Origin: Acorus gramineus
Taxonomy: Eukaryota > Streptophyta > Magnoliopsida > Acorales > Acoraceae
Direction of reading: 5' to 3'
NCBI GenBank assembly: GCA_030737835.1
Contig: JAUJYN010000025.1
Span: forward strand, 1,860,001-1,924,000
DNA: 64,000 bases
Part shown: positions 10,476-21,736 of the stretch, in pieces
How the letters are laid out: each line of letters opens with the position of its first letter
Numbering within the stretch: position 1 is the first letter of the stretch
Program-made: the position numbers and the translations under genes
Notes under the pieces: model-generated
Databases searched by the model: none
The model's input: the letters and a program-made list of their open reading frames with translations, nothing else
Told to the model about the DNA's origin: nothing

Positions 10476-11024
10476 TGGTTCGGCGATGTACGAACCACTG
10501 GATTTATGTTGTTATGCCACTTTGAGGCTGGTTGTTGATTAATTGTGGTTAATATAGCTGTGATGCATGGGTTGTGCTGTTCACTGAGCGTGTGGCTCAC
10601 CCCTCGCATAATATTTTTTCCAGTGATTACTGAGGAGGACTTGAAGGAGGAGCTCCCTGAGCGACTGCACCAGTAGCGGAGTAGCGCTACGTCCCGCGAG
10701 TTTCTGAGGCCATCAGCATCCTTCCTTTTGATTGTATGTATATATTTCCGTGCTTGGGCACCCAGTTGTGTATTATTTGGATGTATGTGTGTATATTGGC
10801 TCTCACAGGACATTTGATTTGTATCGAGTCTATAGTATGTTTTTGGATTACAGACTCAGTCTTTTAGCTTCCGCTATCTGTGTATATATTATGTTAGCCT
10901 TGCTTTCATCTGTGTTGTTGTCATTTTAGTTGTTGTTTAGAGTGATTTATTGATTCCCTGTATAGTTGCTGATATCATGTGTACACTTGCCGCGACCCGG
11001 GGACGGACGCCCTGGGGCGTGACA

Positions 11025-12938
11025 TGCCTTAGGTAGTATTGTAATACTACTTCCACCGTATTAATTGGTGATATCCAACGCATGCTTAAGTTATGCCTTG
11101 AGTGTGCTTATATGATTAATGACCATGTATGCATGATGTATGATTTGTTGTTTATGATGTAAATCCATGTTAGGGAGTATCCCTATAATTATTTGATAGG
11201 TTATCGTGCATGTAGTTCATGTACATAACTAAGATATAATTCTCCTGGATATATATGCACATGTTAAAACTGATTAGGCCTATCTGAATTAGGCGGGGGT
11301 ATGACCCGTTGTCGGGTTGTACCTTATTAGTTAGAGCGCAAGCGATGTAATTGCCCCCGTGCATCCGAGCGATGCACTCGTTTAGAATTCAGGAGAATTC
11401 ATTATCTTATCGGTTTTGTTAAGCCGGTAGTTATGGCATTAAGCTAGGCCTACCCGAGTTAGGCGTGTATATGAACCGCCTGTTGGGTTATGTGCCTTGG
11501 GCTTATTTCTGCGTGAGAGCAGTGACAACCCCCCCCCCCTTTGTGTCCGAGCGACGCAACCGTGTGGAAGTACAATAGTATTCGATATTATTGATATGTG
11601 ATTATCGAGAGTAGTTGTTTTTCCATTGGGTTCGCTTTGCGAACATGGGGTGTTTCCTCCCAATGTCGTCTGTGTTGAAGCGGCCCGGGTTGTAGCTGTC
11701 TTGACAGAGGGCTCCCATCCGTAGGTACCACCGATGCGTTCGGGGGCGTACTGATCGTGGGAGTGTACCAGATAGAGGCTACCCGGGAGAGGGCTAACGA
11801 ATGATATTGCGAGCGTGGAATCGTTCTCCCCTTCGTTGGATCCGATGTAGGAACTCCCCGGCGTTGGAAAAGCTGTCCTGACAGAGGGCTCCCATCCGTG
11901 GGTACCACTGAAGCGTTCGGAAGCGTACTGATCGTGGGAGTATACCAGGTAGAGACTACGCGGGGAAAGGGCTACCGGTGGACCAAGGGTGTAGAGCAGT
12001 CTAAGTCTCTTCCAAAAGTCCTATGTCACCTCTAAAGGGTGAGGGTGAGGATGAGGTGAAGACACATCGCCGCGTGACCCATTTGTTGTTCGTTCGTTCC
12101 CATAGTTGTTGGGTTCGGTTGTGTATCGATGTTCAAAGACATCGTTGGGCAATTATCTTGATGTGGATGATCCAGTAGTGTTGTGTAGACCAGTAGTTCC
12201 GCGTCTCTTCGACCAATGGTGTGGTCTCTCCCCAAAAGTCCCAAGAGTCTCCCTCCGGGAGTGAGGGTGAGGGTGAGGTTGAGGTTGGTGATCCAGTAGA
12301 GTTGTGTAGACCAGTAATTCCCTCTCTCTTCGACCAACGGTTTGGTCTCTCCCCAAAAGTCCCAAGAGTCTTCCTCCGGGAGTGAGGGTGAGGGCGAGGT
12401 TGGTCACGCCGCCGCGTGACCTTGTTATCCATTGGGTTTCCACCCATGTTTTCCTTGAAAGGAAATTGCCTTAGCATTGAACTGTTGTAATGGTGATTGG
12501 TTTCCAGCCACTCACTAAGCTTGTAGCTCACCCCTCGCATACTGTTTCTCTTCAGGGGCAGTGTTGGGCGTGGAGCTGGAGCTTCCCTGTGGCGTGGTCT
12601 TATGGGCGTGGAGCATTCTTCCGGCGGGTGGCGAGTGCGAGCTGTCAGCAGTCCTAGAGTCATTTTATGTATTGTAAATCGTGCATGGGCACAGGTTGTA
12701 TTTTATTTGGTCTAGACTTGGCTCTCATAGGACAGTGATTGTGTATTCGAGTCTGTAATAATGTTTTTGGTTTACAGACATTGTTGATATCTTATGCTTT
12801 CGCTTTTCAGTGGGTTATCATTTATCTTTGCCTTGCCACCTTGTGTGTTGTTGTTGGAGCCTTTGTTGACCTCAGGTATTGATACCTGATACTTCATATA
12901 TTGCCACGTCTCGAGGACAGCCACCCTGGGGCATGACA
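11025..12938 (+). mobile_element. LTR B1: type-B LTR, right part
   Basis: This matches the right half of LTR B3 (about 19690-21736), ends in gcatgaca at 12938, and is followed by pol sequence of element C. It is a type-B LTR that inserted into the RT region of C and was later split by A1. Its left part is outside the window. It contains a duplicated unit (11700-11960) with the block gacagagggctcccatccgt, and two further tandem units around 12165-12400. No PBS follows it, so in this window it behaves as a solo LTR. Confidence 0.85.
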
Positions 12939-14333
12939 GCCTTCCCTTTGACCCGCCTCACGCGGAAGGATGTTCGGTTTGAGTGGTCCCCATCTTGCGA
13001 GGAGAGCTTCCTAGAGTTGAAGCATAGACTCACCTCAGCGCCAGTTCTTACCATTCCATCTGAGAGTGGTGGATTTGCAGTCTACTCCGATGCGTTGTGG
13101 CTAGGTTTGGGTTGCGTCTTGATGTAGTACAAGAAGGTTGTTGCTTATGCGTCGCGTCAGTTGAAGCCCAATGAGCAGAATTATCCCACCCACGACTTCG
13201 ATTTTGCAGTGATCATCTTTGCACTGAAGATATGGAGCCATTACCTCTATGGCGAGGAGTTCGAGCTCTTCACGGATCACAAGAGCCTGACTTACTTGCA
13301 GTCCTAGCCAGAGCTCAACATGCGTTAGCGACGTTGGGTCGAGTTCCTGAAGGACTATGATTGTGACATCACTTACCATCCGGGTAAGGCGAATGTCGTG
13401 GTCGATGCTCTCATTAGGCAGCCCTTGGGCATGGCCACCCACTTGGCTGTAAGTTGTTGGAGGCTTCTGGAGGAGGCCGCTTGCTGGATCAACGTTCGAG
13501 AGACGCCTGCGGGTGGCTTTTTGGCCAGGCTAGTGGTGCAGCCCGTTCTTCTCAACGAGATCCGCACGGCTCAGGGGCGGGATCCTCACTTTCTAGTCCT
13601 TTCTGAAGGCGTCGCCCGGGGTGAGCGACCGGACTACCAGATTCGCGAGGACGGAATCCTGCGGTTCAGAGGCCGGGTATGCATTCCTGACGACGCAGAG
13701 CTGAAGTAGAGGATCTTAGATGAGGCCCATCGTTGGAGGTACACAGCGCATCCTGGTGGCACGAAGATGTACAGGGGCCTTCGTCGTGGCTACTAGTGGC
13801 GCGGGATGAAGGCGGATGTTGGCCGTTTCGTTGCCCGTTGCTTGGTATGCCAGCAGGTGAAGTTGGAGCATCAGCGTCCTGCGGGGAAGATGCAGTCCAT
13901 TGAGATTCCTTAGTGGAAGTGGGAGCAGATCATGATGGACTTCGTTTTGGGTTTATTGAGGTCACGTTTGGGTCGCGATGCCATCTGGGTGATCGTCGAC
14001 CGACTGACTAAGTCCGTTCATTTCCTCCCCATTCGACTCACCGATTCTCTGGACACCCTAGCGCAGTTGTTTGTCTCTGAGATTGTTCGTCTCCATGGCA
14101 CTCCTGTCAGCATTATTTTTGATCGAGACGCGAGGTTTACTTCGAGGTTCTGGCGCAGCCTCCAGCACGCCCTTGGTACGAACCTCCACTTCAGTACAGC
14201 ATTTCATCCGTAGACGGACGGCCAGTCAGAGAGGACGATACAGACCATGGTGGACATGCTGCGTGCCTGCATTCTCGACTTTGGGGGCAGTTGGGAGAGG
14301 CATCTCCCGTTGGTGGAGTTCGCCTACAACAAC
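12939..14333 (+). pseudogene. Element C pol fragment: RT connection, RNase H, integrase
   Basis: Translation recovers [13 protein letters not shown], a RNase H with YSDA and TDHKS, the [15 protein letters not shown] zinc-domain region and the IN core ([10 protein letters not shown], then the DARF region). Frequent in-frame stops interrupt it, for example near 13125, 13306, 13326, 13707, 13795, 13911 and 14212. Most are CAG to TAG or TGG to TAG, as expected from C-to-T change in methylated CHG sites. The left edge is LTR B1. The right edge is element D, inserted at acaac (14329-14333). The reading resumes at 40207. Confidence 0.88.
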
Positions 14334-15233
14334 TGTTATGCCTATGTCATTCGGAGCCTTATTTTTCGATCGGAGTTGCTAAAATTTTTGGCTTTTAGCT
14401 ACCTACAGGAGTTGGAGTACTCTGATTGAAAATCTGTCTGCATAATTGTTCTCCTGGTATTGGCATTGGCCTACCTGTAAATTCGCGTTGCATTCTGACA
14501 TCTTTGTAGAAGTTATGCATTCCAATTGGTATTCGGATTTAATTTTGTTAAAATCCAAGATGAAGAGGTTTAAATATGATTTTATCATGAGGTTCTCAGT
14601 TTTGAGTTAGCTTTCATACAAAAGTGGAATTAGATCAACTGAATTCATGTAGTAAAAGTTATGGTTATTTTTCCAAGTACACCCCGGGGATGAGAAAATT
14701 CTGGCAGCAACCCTGCTCAATGTTTAACTCTCATTTCGGAATCGGTGGAGGGATTATTTGATTTTGGCATAAACATGAAAGTTTTAGATAATCGTCTTGG
14801 CTTGCCAGTGGATTTTGAATTGTGCAATTCGGAGCTATATTGAGGAAGTTATGGCTGTTCTAGTGAAGCATGTACAGAATTTTGGGTCATGGACGATTTT
14901 GTCCTTTGAACCCCACTTTGGCTATATAATGTTCTCCCCCCAAATGTCTCCTCTCTCACTCTCTTTGGTCCAGCCCTCTTGAGGTGTTTGGTAGAGTTTT
15001 AGAAGGAGAAGATGAGGAAGAAGTGCTTGGAAGAGCAAAGAAGAGAAGGTGTGTGCCATTGTTGTTGTCTCTTCCCTCTCCTCCTCCTATTGCTCCCCCC
15101 CTAATGTTATCCATGGATCCCCCCTCCCCTCTGGTTCAGCAAGAAGAAGAGGAATGAAGGCTGAAGTGGTGGTAGTGGTGGTGGTGGTCGAGGTGGTCAT
15201 GGGTGTGCTTGCTAGCTCCCACACCTCCCCCTT
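14334..15233 (+). repeat. Element D 5' LTR, piece 1
   Basis: This is U3-side sequence nearly identical to 29500-30332 plus 33445-33505 of the 3' LTR. It ends with ccctt, the duplication created by the B2/B3 insertion. It carries GGT-repeat and CT-rich leader stretches. No credible ORF is present. Confidence 0.88.
15229..15233 (+). other. target-site duplication (left) of B2/B3
   Basis: ccctt, repeated at 21737-21741 after the right LTR end. The flanking D sequence rejoins to match the uninterrupted D 3' LTR near 33500. Confidence 0.88.
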
Positions 15234-18150
15234 TGTTATGCCTGTGTCATTTGGAGCCATTTCGGTTAAGCCTTGGTCACTTCTGGGTCATTCAGGGCCT
15301 TTTTAATTTTTCGATCGGAGCAGCTAAAATTTTGGCTTTTAGCCACCTACGGGAGTTAGAGTACTCTGATTGGAAATCTGACTGCATATTATGGGTCCTG
15401 GTACCGTTTAGTACTACCCATAAAAATTTTATCAAATTCCGGTAACGTTTGGAAAAATATGCAGTTCCGAATCGTATCCGGGTTTTCGAGAGTTCCTGGT
15501 TTGATTAGTCGAATAGTGTGAGATATTTTGGTGAATGTGGTGACCTTGGGTAACCTTACCCCCCTTTGCTTAATGATGAAGCAACCATTTGGCTATTTGA
15601 AGTGTTAGTGGGTGAGTTTAGGTTAGGTTCACCCCCTCATTTTTCCTTTACACTCACCCCCCCAAGAGTGGAAAAATCTCCCTCTCTCTCTCCCTCTCCC
15701 ACTCCCTACGTGGACTCCTCTTGGGCTCTCTTTCTCTCTTTCACACACATCCCCCATGTGTTTGTGTTAAAACCTCAAAGAGAAGAGAAGGAGAAGGTGA
15801 AGGAGGAAGAGCAAGGTTTGTGTAGGTGTTGTTGTTGTTGTTGATCCTCCTCTCTCTAGCTCCCTTTACATGTCTTTCCCTCCTCTGTTTTTCAGCCAAG
15901 AAGGGCTGGTGAGAGGCTGAAGAGGAGGCGTGGTGGTGGTGGTGGTTGAGGTGGCCGTGGGCGCGTCGAGAGCCCCGCATCTCTCCCTTTCCCTCTTTTG
16001 GTAAGTCCTCTTCCCCTTCTTCTTGATTTTTTAGGGCTGTTGGGATGGTTGGGGAGGTCATGCATGCTAGGTAGATGGGTTAGAGTGTGTGTGAGGGGTT
16101 GGGGAGGGTTAAAAAGGGGTTAAGGATGGCTGGGCGCGTGCAGGTGCGGGCGCAGAGGGGCGCTGGCAGGCGCAGGCGGGCGCGCAGGCCCACGGGTGCG
16201 CGTGGACGCTGGCAGGGAGCTGGGTGCGCGCAGGGCGTGCGCGCGAGCGTGCGCGTGGGCGGGGCAGTGCGCCTGGGTGCCAATGCGCGTGCTGGGGCAT
16301 GCGTGGGGCTGGCCAGGGGCTCGGGTAGGTGCTGGGGGGGCATGCGTGCGTACGCGCGTGCTCGCATGCGTGCGAGCCCGTATGCGTGCATGTCTAAGTC
16401 TTTGGTAATTCTAGTGATTTCTAAGTGTTAAATTGTGATGTTACTCACCAAATTTGATGCCCTTACCTTGCAGATCTCGTCGGATGGGATGTGCGAGGTC
16501 CCGGGTTGCGGTGAGTGGTTTGATCCAATCCCCCCCCCCCCTCAAGATGCGCTCGACACGCGTAGTCGTGCGTCGCGCATCGATGGGGCATCCTAGCTAT
16601 ACTACTTGTGTAGATAAGTAGTATGGCCATGCTTAAACTATAATATGTTAGATATCTTGCATGCTAGGATTATATGGCATGTATTGTATCCATGTATGAA
16701 TGATTGTATTGCATGCGCCCCTCTAGTATGGGCATGTATTAATGTGTATGGATGTATAGAATATGGCATGCCTTAGGTAGTATTGTAATACTACTCCCAC
16801 CATATTAATTGGAATATCTAGCATGATTGGGTTAATAACGGGCACCTGCCTAATATTCCCTTGCGATAAGACTCGAGGGCGTGGTGTAGTTGTTGCGCCC
16901 ATGCTAATGGGGCAAAGCTATGACCAGCTTCATGAGATGATGATCTCTCTCGCCCTCTCCCTCTGAACGAACTGAGTAAGTAGATGCGATTTCCTACTCG
17001 ACTCAGGTTCGTTTGGAATATTGGCATGCACCTGTTAGTGCGCGAGATCGCGTTTGACCCTTTCTTTTAAGTTGGCGATATCCAACGCATGCTTAAGTTA
17101 GGCCTTGTGTGCTTATGTGATTAATGACCATGTATGCATGTGGTATGATTTATTATGATGTAAATCCATGTTAGGGAGTGTCCCTATAATTATTAGATGA
17201 TTTTGCATATGGTTCTTGCACATAGCTAGATATAATTCTCCTGGATATATTTATATGCGCATGTTAAAAACTGTTAGGCCTATCTTAAATAAGCGTGGGT
17301 ATGACCCGTTGTCGGGTTGTACCTTATTAGTTAGAGCGCTAGCGATGTAATCGCCCCGTGCATCCGAGCGATGCACTCGTTTGGAATTCAGGAGAATTCA
17401 TTACCTTATCGGTTTTGTTAAGCCGGTAGTGGGGCATTAGGCTAGGCCTACCCGTGCTAGGCGTGTATATGAACCACCTGTTGGGTTATGTGCCTTGGGA
17501 TTATTTATGCGTGAGAGCAGAGGCAACCCCCTTGTGTCCGAGCGACGCAACCGTGTGGGAGTACAATAGTGTTCGCTCTCTTCGATATGTGATTATCGAG
17601 AGTAGTTGATTTCCATGGGTTCGCTTTGCGAACATGGAATGTTTACTCCCAATGTCGTCCATGTTGAAGAGGCCCGGGTTGTAGCTGTCCTGACAGAGGG
17701 CTCCCATCCGTAGGTACCACCGATGCGTTCGGGGGCGTACTGATCTTGAGAGTGTACCAGGTAGAGGCTACCCGGGAGAGGGCTAATGAATGATATTGCG
17801 AGCGTGGAATCGTTCTCCCCTTCGTTGGATCCGATGTAGGAACTTTCCGGCGTTGGAAAAGCTATCCTGACAGAGGGCTCCCATCCGTAGGTACCACCGA
17901 GGCGTTCGGAAGCGTACTGATCGTGGGAGTATACCAGGTAGTGACTACCCGGGGAAAGGGCTACTGGTGGACCAAGGGTGTAGAGCAGTCTAAGTCTCTT
18001 CCAAAAGTCCCAAGAGTCTCCCTCCGGGAGTGAGGGTGAGGATGAAGTGAAGACACGTCGCCGCATGACCCATTCGTCGTTCGTCCGTTCCCAGAGTTGT
18101 TGGGTCCGGTTGCGTATCGATGTTCAGAGACATCATCGGGCAGTTATCTC
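15234..18150 (+). mobile_element. LTR B2: type-B LTR lacking its last ~650 bp
   Basis: The LTR starts TGTTATGCCTGTGTC and is collinear with B3 until gggcagttatctc at 18150, where B3 begins exactly at its own TG. It contains a putative intron (16001-16473), GTGAGT at 16511, a poly-C tract (16530-16541) and the shared right-half LTR blocks. The missing end and the flanking duplication are best explained by a nested insertion followed by LTR-LTR recombination. Confidence 0.88.
16001..16473 (+). other. putative LTR intron (B2)
   Basis: TTTTG|GTAAGT to ACCTTGCAG|ATCTCG spans 473 bp, the shortest version in the window. The content is GC-rich and diverged from other copies, while the ends are conserved. 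Confidence 0.45.
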
Positions 18151-21100
18151 TGTTATGCCTGTGTCATTTGGAGCCATTTCGGTTAAGCCTTGGTCACTTA
18201 TGGGTCATTCAGGGCCTTTTAATTTTTCGATCGGAGTCTCTAAAATTTTGGCTTTTAGCCACCTGCGGGAGTTAGAGTACTCTGATTGAAAATCTGACTG
18301 CATATTATGGGTCCTGGTACCGTTTAGTACTACCCATAAAAATTTCATCGAATTCCGATAACGTTTGGAAAAATATGCAGTTCCGAATCACATCCGGGTT
18401 TGGATGTTACCGGATAGTGGGTGACTTTTCTCACCTACCCACTTTTGTGGCATTAAATACCCACTCACACCCCCCTCTCACTCCCACGTCAACATTTCCT
18501 TGGGTCTCTCTTTCTCTCTTTTCACTCCCCCCCATGTGTTTGTGTAAATTCCTCAAAGAGAAGAGAAGGAGAACAAGAAGCATGTAGTGCATGAAGAGGT
18601 GATCTTGAGGTGGGTTATGAGAGCTTGTGCTCCTAAGTGGCTGCCCCTCTCTCTTTCCCCCCTGGTTTCAGCCATCAAGAAGAGCTCCCAAGGATGGAAG
18701 TGGTGGTAGTAGTGGTGGTGGTCGAGGTGGTCAAGGCGCTTGCGAGCCCTACATCTCCCCCTTCCCTCCCCCTCTCTTTTGGTGAGTTTCCCTCTTTCTT
18801 ATTTAGGTTTTTATACATGGTTAGGTGTTAGGGAGGTCATGCAAGGTAGATGAATGAATTAGGGTGTGTGTGGAGGGGTTAAAAAGGGCTGGGCGCGTGC
18901 AGGGGTCTGTCCGCGCATGCGCACGCGCAGGTGCACGGGCAGAGGGGCGCTGGCAGACGCAAACGGGCGCGCAAGCGGGAGCCTGCGCGTGCGTGCGGGC
19001 GAGTGAGTGCTTGCGAAGCAGGTGCACGGGTGCGCGCGGGCGCTGGCAGCACGCGCAGTGCGCGCAGGGCATGCGCGCAAGTGCGCGTGGGCGCGCGTGA
19101 GCGCTCGTGAGCGTGCGCGCGCGCGGGGCAGTGAGTCTGGGCGTGCGCCTGGGCATGCGACAGGGTGCCAGTGCGCGCGCGCGCGTGCGTGCGCGTGCTG
19201 GGGCATGCGCGGGGCTGCCCAGGGTCTCGGGTAGGTGCTGGGGCACTCGGGCATGCGTGCGTACGCGCGTGCTTGCATGCGTGCGAGCCCGTATGCGTGC
19301 ATGTCTAAGTTTTTGGCATTTCTAGTAAATTCTAAGTGTTAAATTGTGATGTTACTCATCAAATTTGATGCCCTTACCTTGCAGATCTCGTTGGATGGGA
19401 TGCGTGAGGTCCCGGGTTGTATGGTGAGTGGTTCGATCCAATCCCCCCCCCCCCCCCCCACTCTCGGGATGCGCTCGATGCACGTAGACGCGCGTCATGC
19501 ATCGATGGGGCCCCCCTTGCTATACTACTTGTGTAGATAAGTAGTATGGCCATGCTTAAGCTATAATATGTAGATATCTTGCATGCTAGGCTTATATACA
19601 TGTATTGTATTCATGTATGAATGATTGTGTTGCATGAGCCCCTCTAGCATAGGCATGTATTAATGTGTATGGATGTATAGAATATGGCATGCCTTAGGTA
19701 GTATGGTAATACTACTCCCACCATATTAATTGGAATATCGAACATGATTAAGTCTGGGTTAATAACGGGCACCTGCCTAATATTCCCTTGCGATAAGACT
19801 CGAGGGCGTGGTGTAGTTGTTGCGCCCATGCTAATGGGGCAAAGCTATGACCAGCTTCATGAGATGATGATCTCTCTCGCCCTCTCCCTCTGAACGAACT
19901 AAGTAAGTAGATGCGATTTCCTACTCGACTCAGGTTCGTTTGGAATATTGGCATGCACCTGTTAGTGCGCGAGATCGCGCTTGACCCTTTCTTTTAAGTT
20001 GGTGATATCCAACGCATGTTTAAGTTAGGCCTTGTGTCCTTATGTGATTAATGACCATGTATGCATGTTGTATGATTTATTATGATGTAAATCCATGTTA
20101 GGGAGTGTCCCTATAATTATTAGATGATTGTGCATATGGTTCATGCACATAGCTAGATATTAAATTCTTCTGGATATATTAATTTGCGCATGTTAAAAAA
20201 CTGTTAGGCCTATTTGAAATAGGCGTGGGTATGACCCGCTGTCGGGTTGTACCTTATTAGTTAGAGCGCTAGCGATGTAATCACCCCGTGCATCCGAGTG
20301 ATGCACTCGTTTGGAATTCAGGAGAATTCATTACCTTATCGGTTTTGTTAAGCCGGTAGTGGGGCATTAGGCTAGGCCTACCCGTGCTAGGCGTGTATAT
20401 GAATCGCCTGTTGGGTTATGTGCCTTGGGATTATTTATGCGTGAGAGCAGAGGCAACCCCCTTGTGTCCGAGCGACGCAACCATGTGGGAGTACAATAGT
20501 GTTCGCTCTCTTCGATATGTGATTATCGAGAGTAGTTGATTTCCATGGGTTCGCTTTGCGAACATGAAATGTTTACTCCCAATGTCGTCCGTGTTGAAGA
20601 GGCCCGGGTTGTAGCTGTCCTGACAGAGGGCTCCCATCCGTAGGTACCACCGATGCGTTCGGGGGCGTACTGATCGTGGGAGTGTACCAGGTAGAGGATA
20701 CCTGGGAGAGGGCTAACGAATGATATTGCGAGCGTTAAATCGTTCTCCCCTTCTTGGATCCGATGTAGGAACTCCCCGGCGTTGGAAAAGCTGTCCTGAT
20801 AGAGGGCTCCCATCCGTAGGTACCACTGATGCGTTCGGAAGCGTACTGATCGTGGGAGTATACCAGGTAGAGGCTACGTGGGGAAAGGGCTACCGATGGA
20901 CCAAGGGTGTAGAGCAGTCTAAGTCTCTTCCAAAAGTCCCAAGAGTCTCCCTCCGGGAGTGAGGGTGAGGATGAGGTGAAGACACGTCGCCTCGTGACCC
21001 ATTCGTTGTTCATCCGTTCCCATAGTTGTTGGGTCCGGTCTCGTATCGATGTTCAAAGACATCGTTGGGCAGTTATCTCGATGTAGATGATCCAGTAGTG

Positions 21101-21736
21101 TTGTGTGGACCAGTAATCCTGGGTCTCCTCGACCAACGGTTTGGTCTCTCCCCAAAAGTCCCAAGAGTCTCCCTCCGGGAGTGAGGGTGAGGCTGAGGTT
21201 GGTCGCGCCGTCGCGTGACCTTGTTATCCATTGGGTTTCTACCCATGTTTTCCTTGAGAGGAAATTGTTTTAGTATTGAACTGTTGTATGGTGATTGGTT
21301 TCCAGCCACTCACTGAGCTTGTAGCTCATCCCTCGAATACTGTTTCTTTTCAGGAGCAGTGTTGGGTGTAGAGTTGGAGTTTCCCTGTGGCGTGGTCTTA
21401 TGGGCGTGGAGCGTTCTTCTGGCGGGTGGTGAGTGCGAGGTTGTCAGCAGTCCTAGAGTCATTTTATGTATTGTAAATCGTGCATGTGGCACAGGTTGTA
21501 TTTTATTTGGTCTAGACTTGGCTCTCACAGGACAGTGATTGTGTATTCGAGTCTGTAATAATGTTTTTGGTTTACAGACATTGTGTATATATTATGCTTC
21601 CGCTTTCCAGTCAGTTATCACTATCTTTGCTTTGCCACCTTGTGTGTTGTTGTTGGAGTCTCTATTGACCTCAGGTATTGATAGCTGATATTTCATTATT
21701 GCCACGTCTCGGGAATGGCCGCCCTGGGGCGTGACA
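18151..21736 (+). mobile_element. LTR B3: complete type-B LTR (3586 bp)
   Basis: It runs from TGTTATGCCTGTG to GGGGCGTGACA and is followed by ccctt, which matches the left flank of B2. It is the reference full-length type-B LTR here. It includes a putative intron (18782-19384), GTGAGT at 19424, a 17-C tract (19443-19459), two copies of the gacagagggctcccatccgt block (about 20620 and 20800) and the terminal block. No internal coding region follows it. Confidence 0.92.
18782..19384 (+). other. putative LTR intron (B3)
   Basis: Donor-like GTGAGT follows ctctcttttg. The acceptor-like TTGCAG ends at 19384. The segment is 603 bp and rich in gcgcg runs. Confidence 0.42.

Larger units (their letters stand above)
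2701..11024 (+). mobile_element. A1: near-intact Ty3/gypsy chromovirus element
   Basis: The element has, in order, the right part of a 5' LTR (2701-2944), an iMet PBS (2950-2962), gag-pol (3065-7858), a polypurine tract (7894-7906) and a full 3' LTR (7907-11024). Its left LTR is interrupted by the minus-strand LTR A2. The right flank (tgcct, 11025) lies in type-B LTR sequence, so A1 inserted into LTR B1. The domain order Gag-PR-RT-RNaseH-IN-chromodomain-like tail and the RT and IN motifs fit the chromovirus group, most like Tekay/Del. By hand, the 5' LTR remnant differs from the matching 3' LTR end at about nine sites in 242 nt, which suggests a fairly recent insertion. Confidence 0.93.
7907..11024 (+). 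repeat. A1 3' LTR (type A, 3118 bp)
   Basis: The LTR starts TGTTATATATGTG and ends GGGGCGTGACA. From left to right it holds a W-box array (8155-8322), a TATTTAA box (8322-8328), a putative intron (8655-9495) with GC-rich content, the conserved cggacggtcgcgcgacg block (9503-9519), three short tandem units (10275-10475) and the terminal block shared by all families. It is the only complete plus-strand member of its U3 sub-type in the window. Confidence 0.93.
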
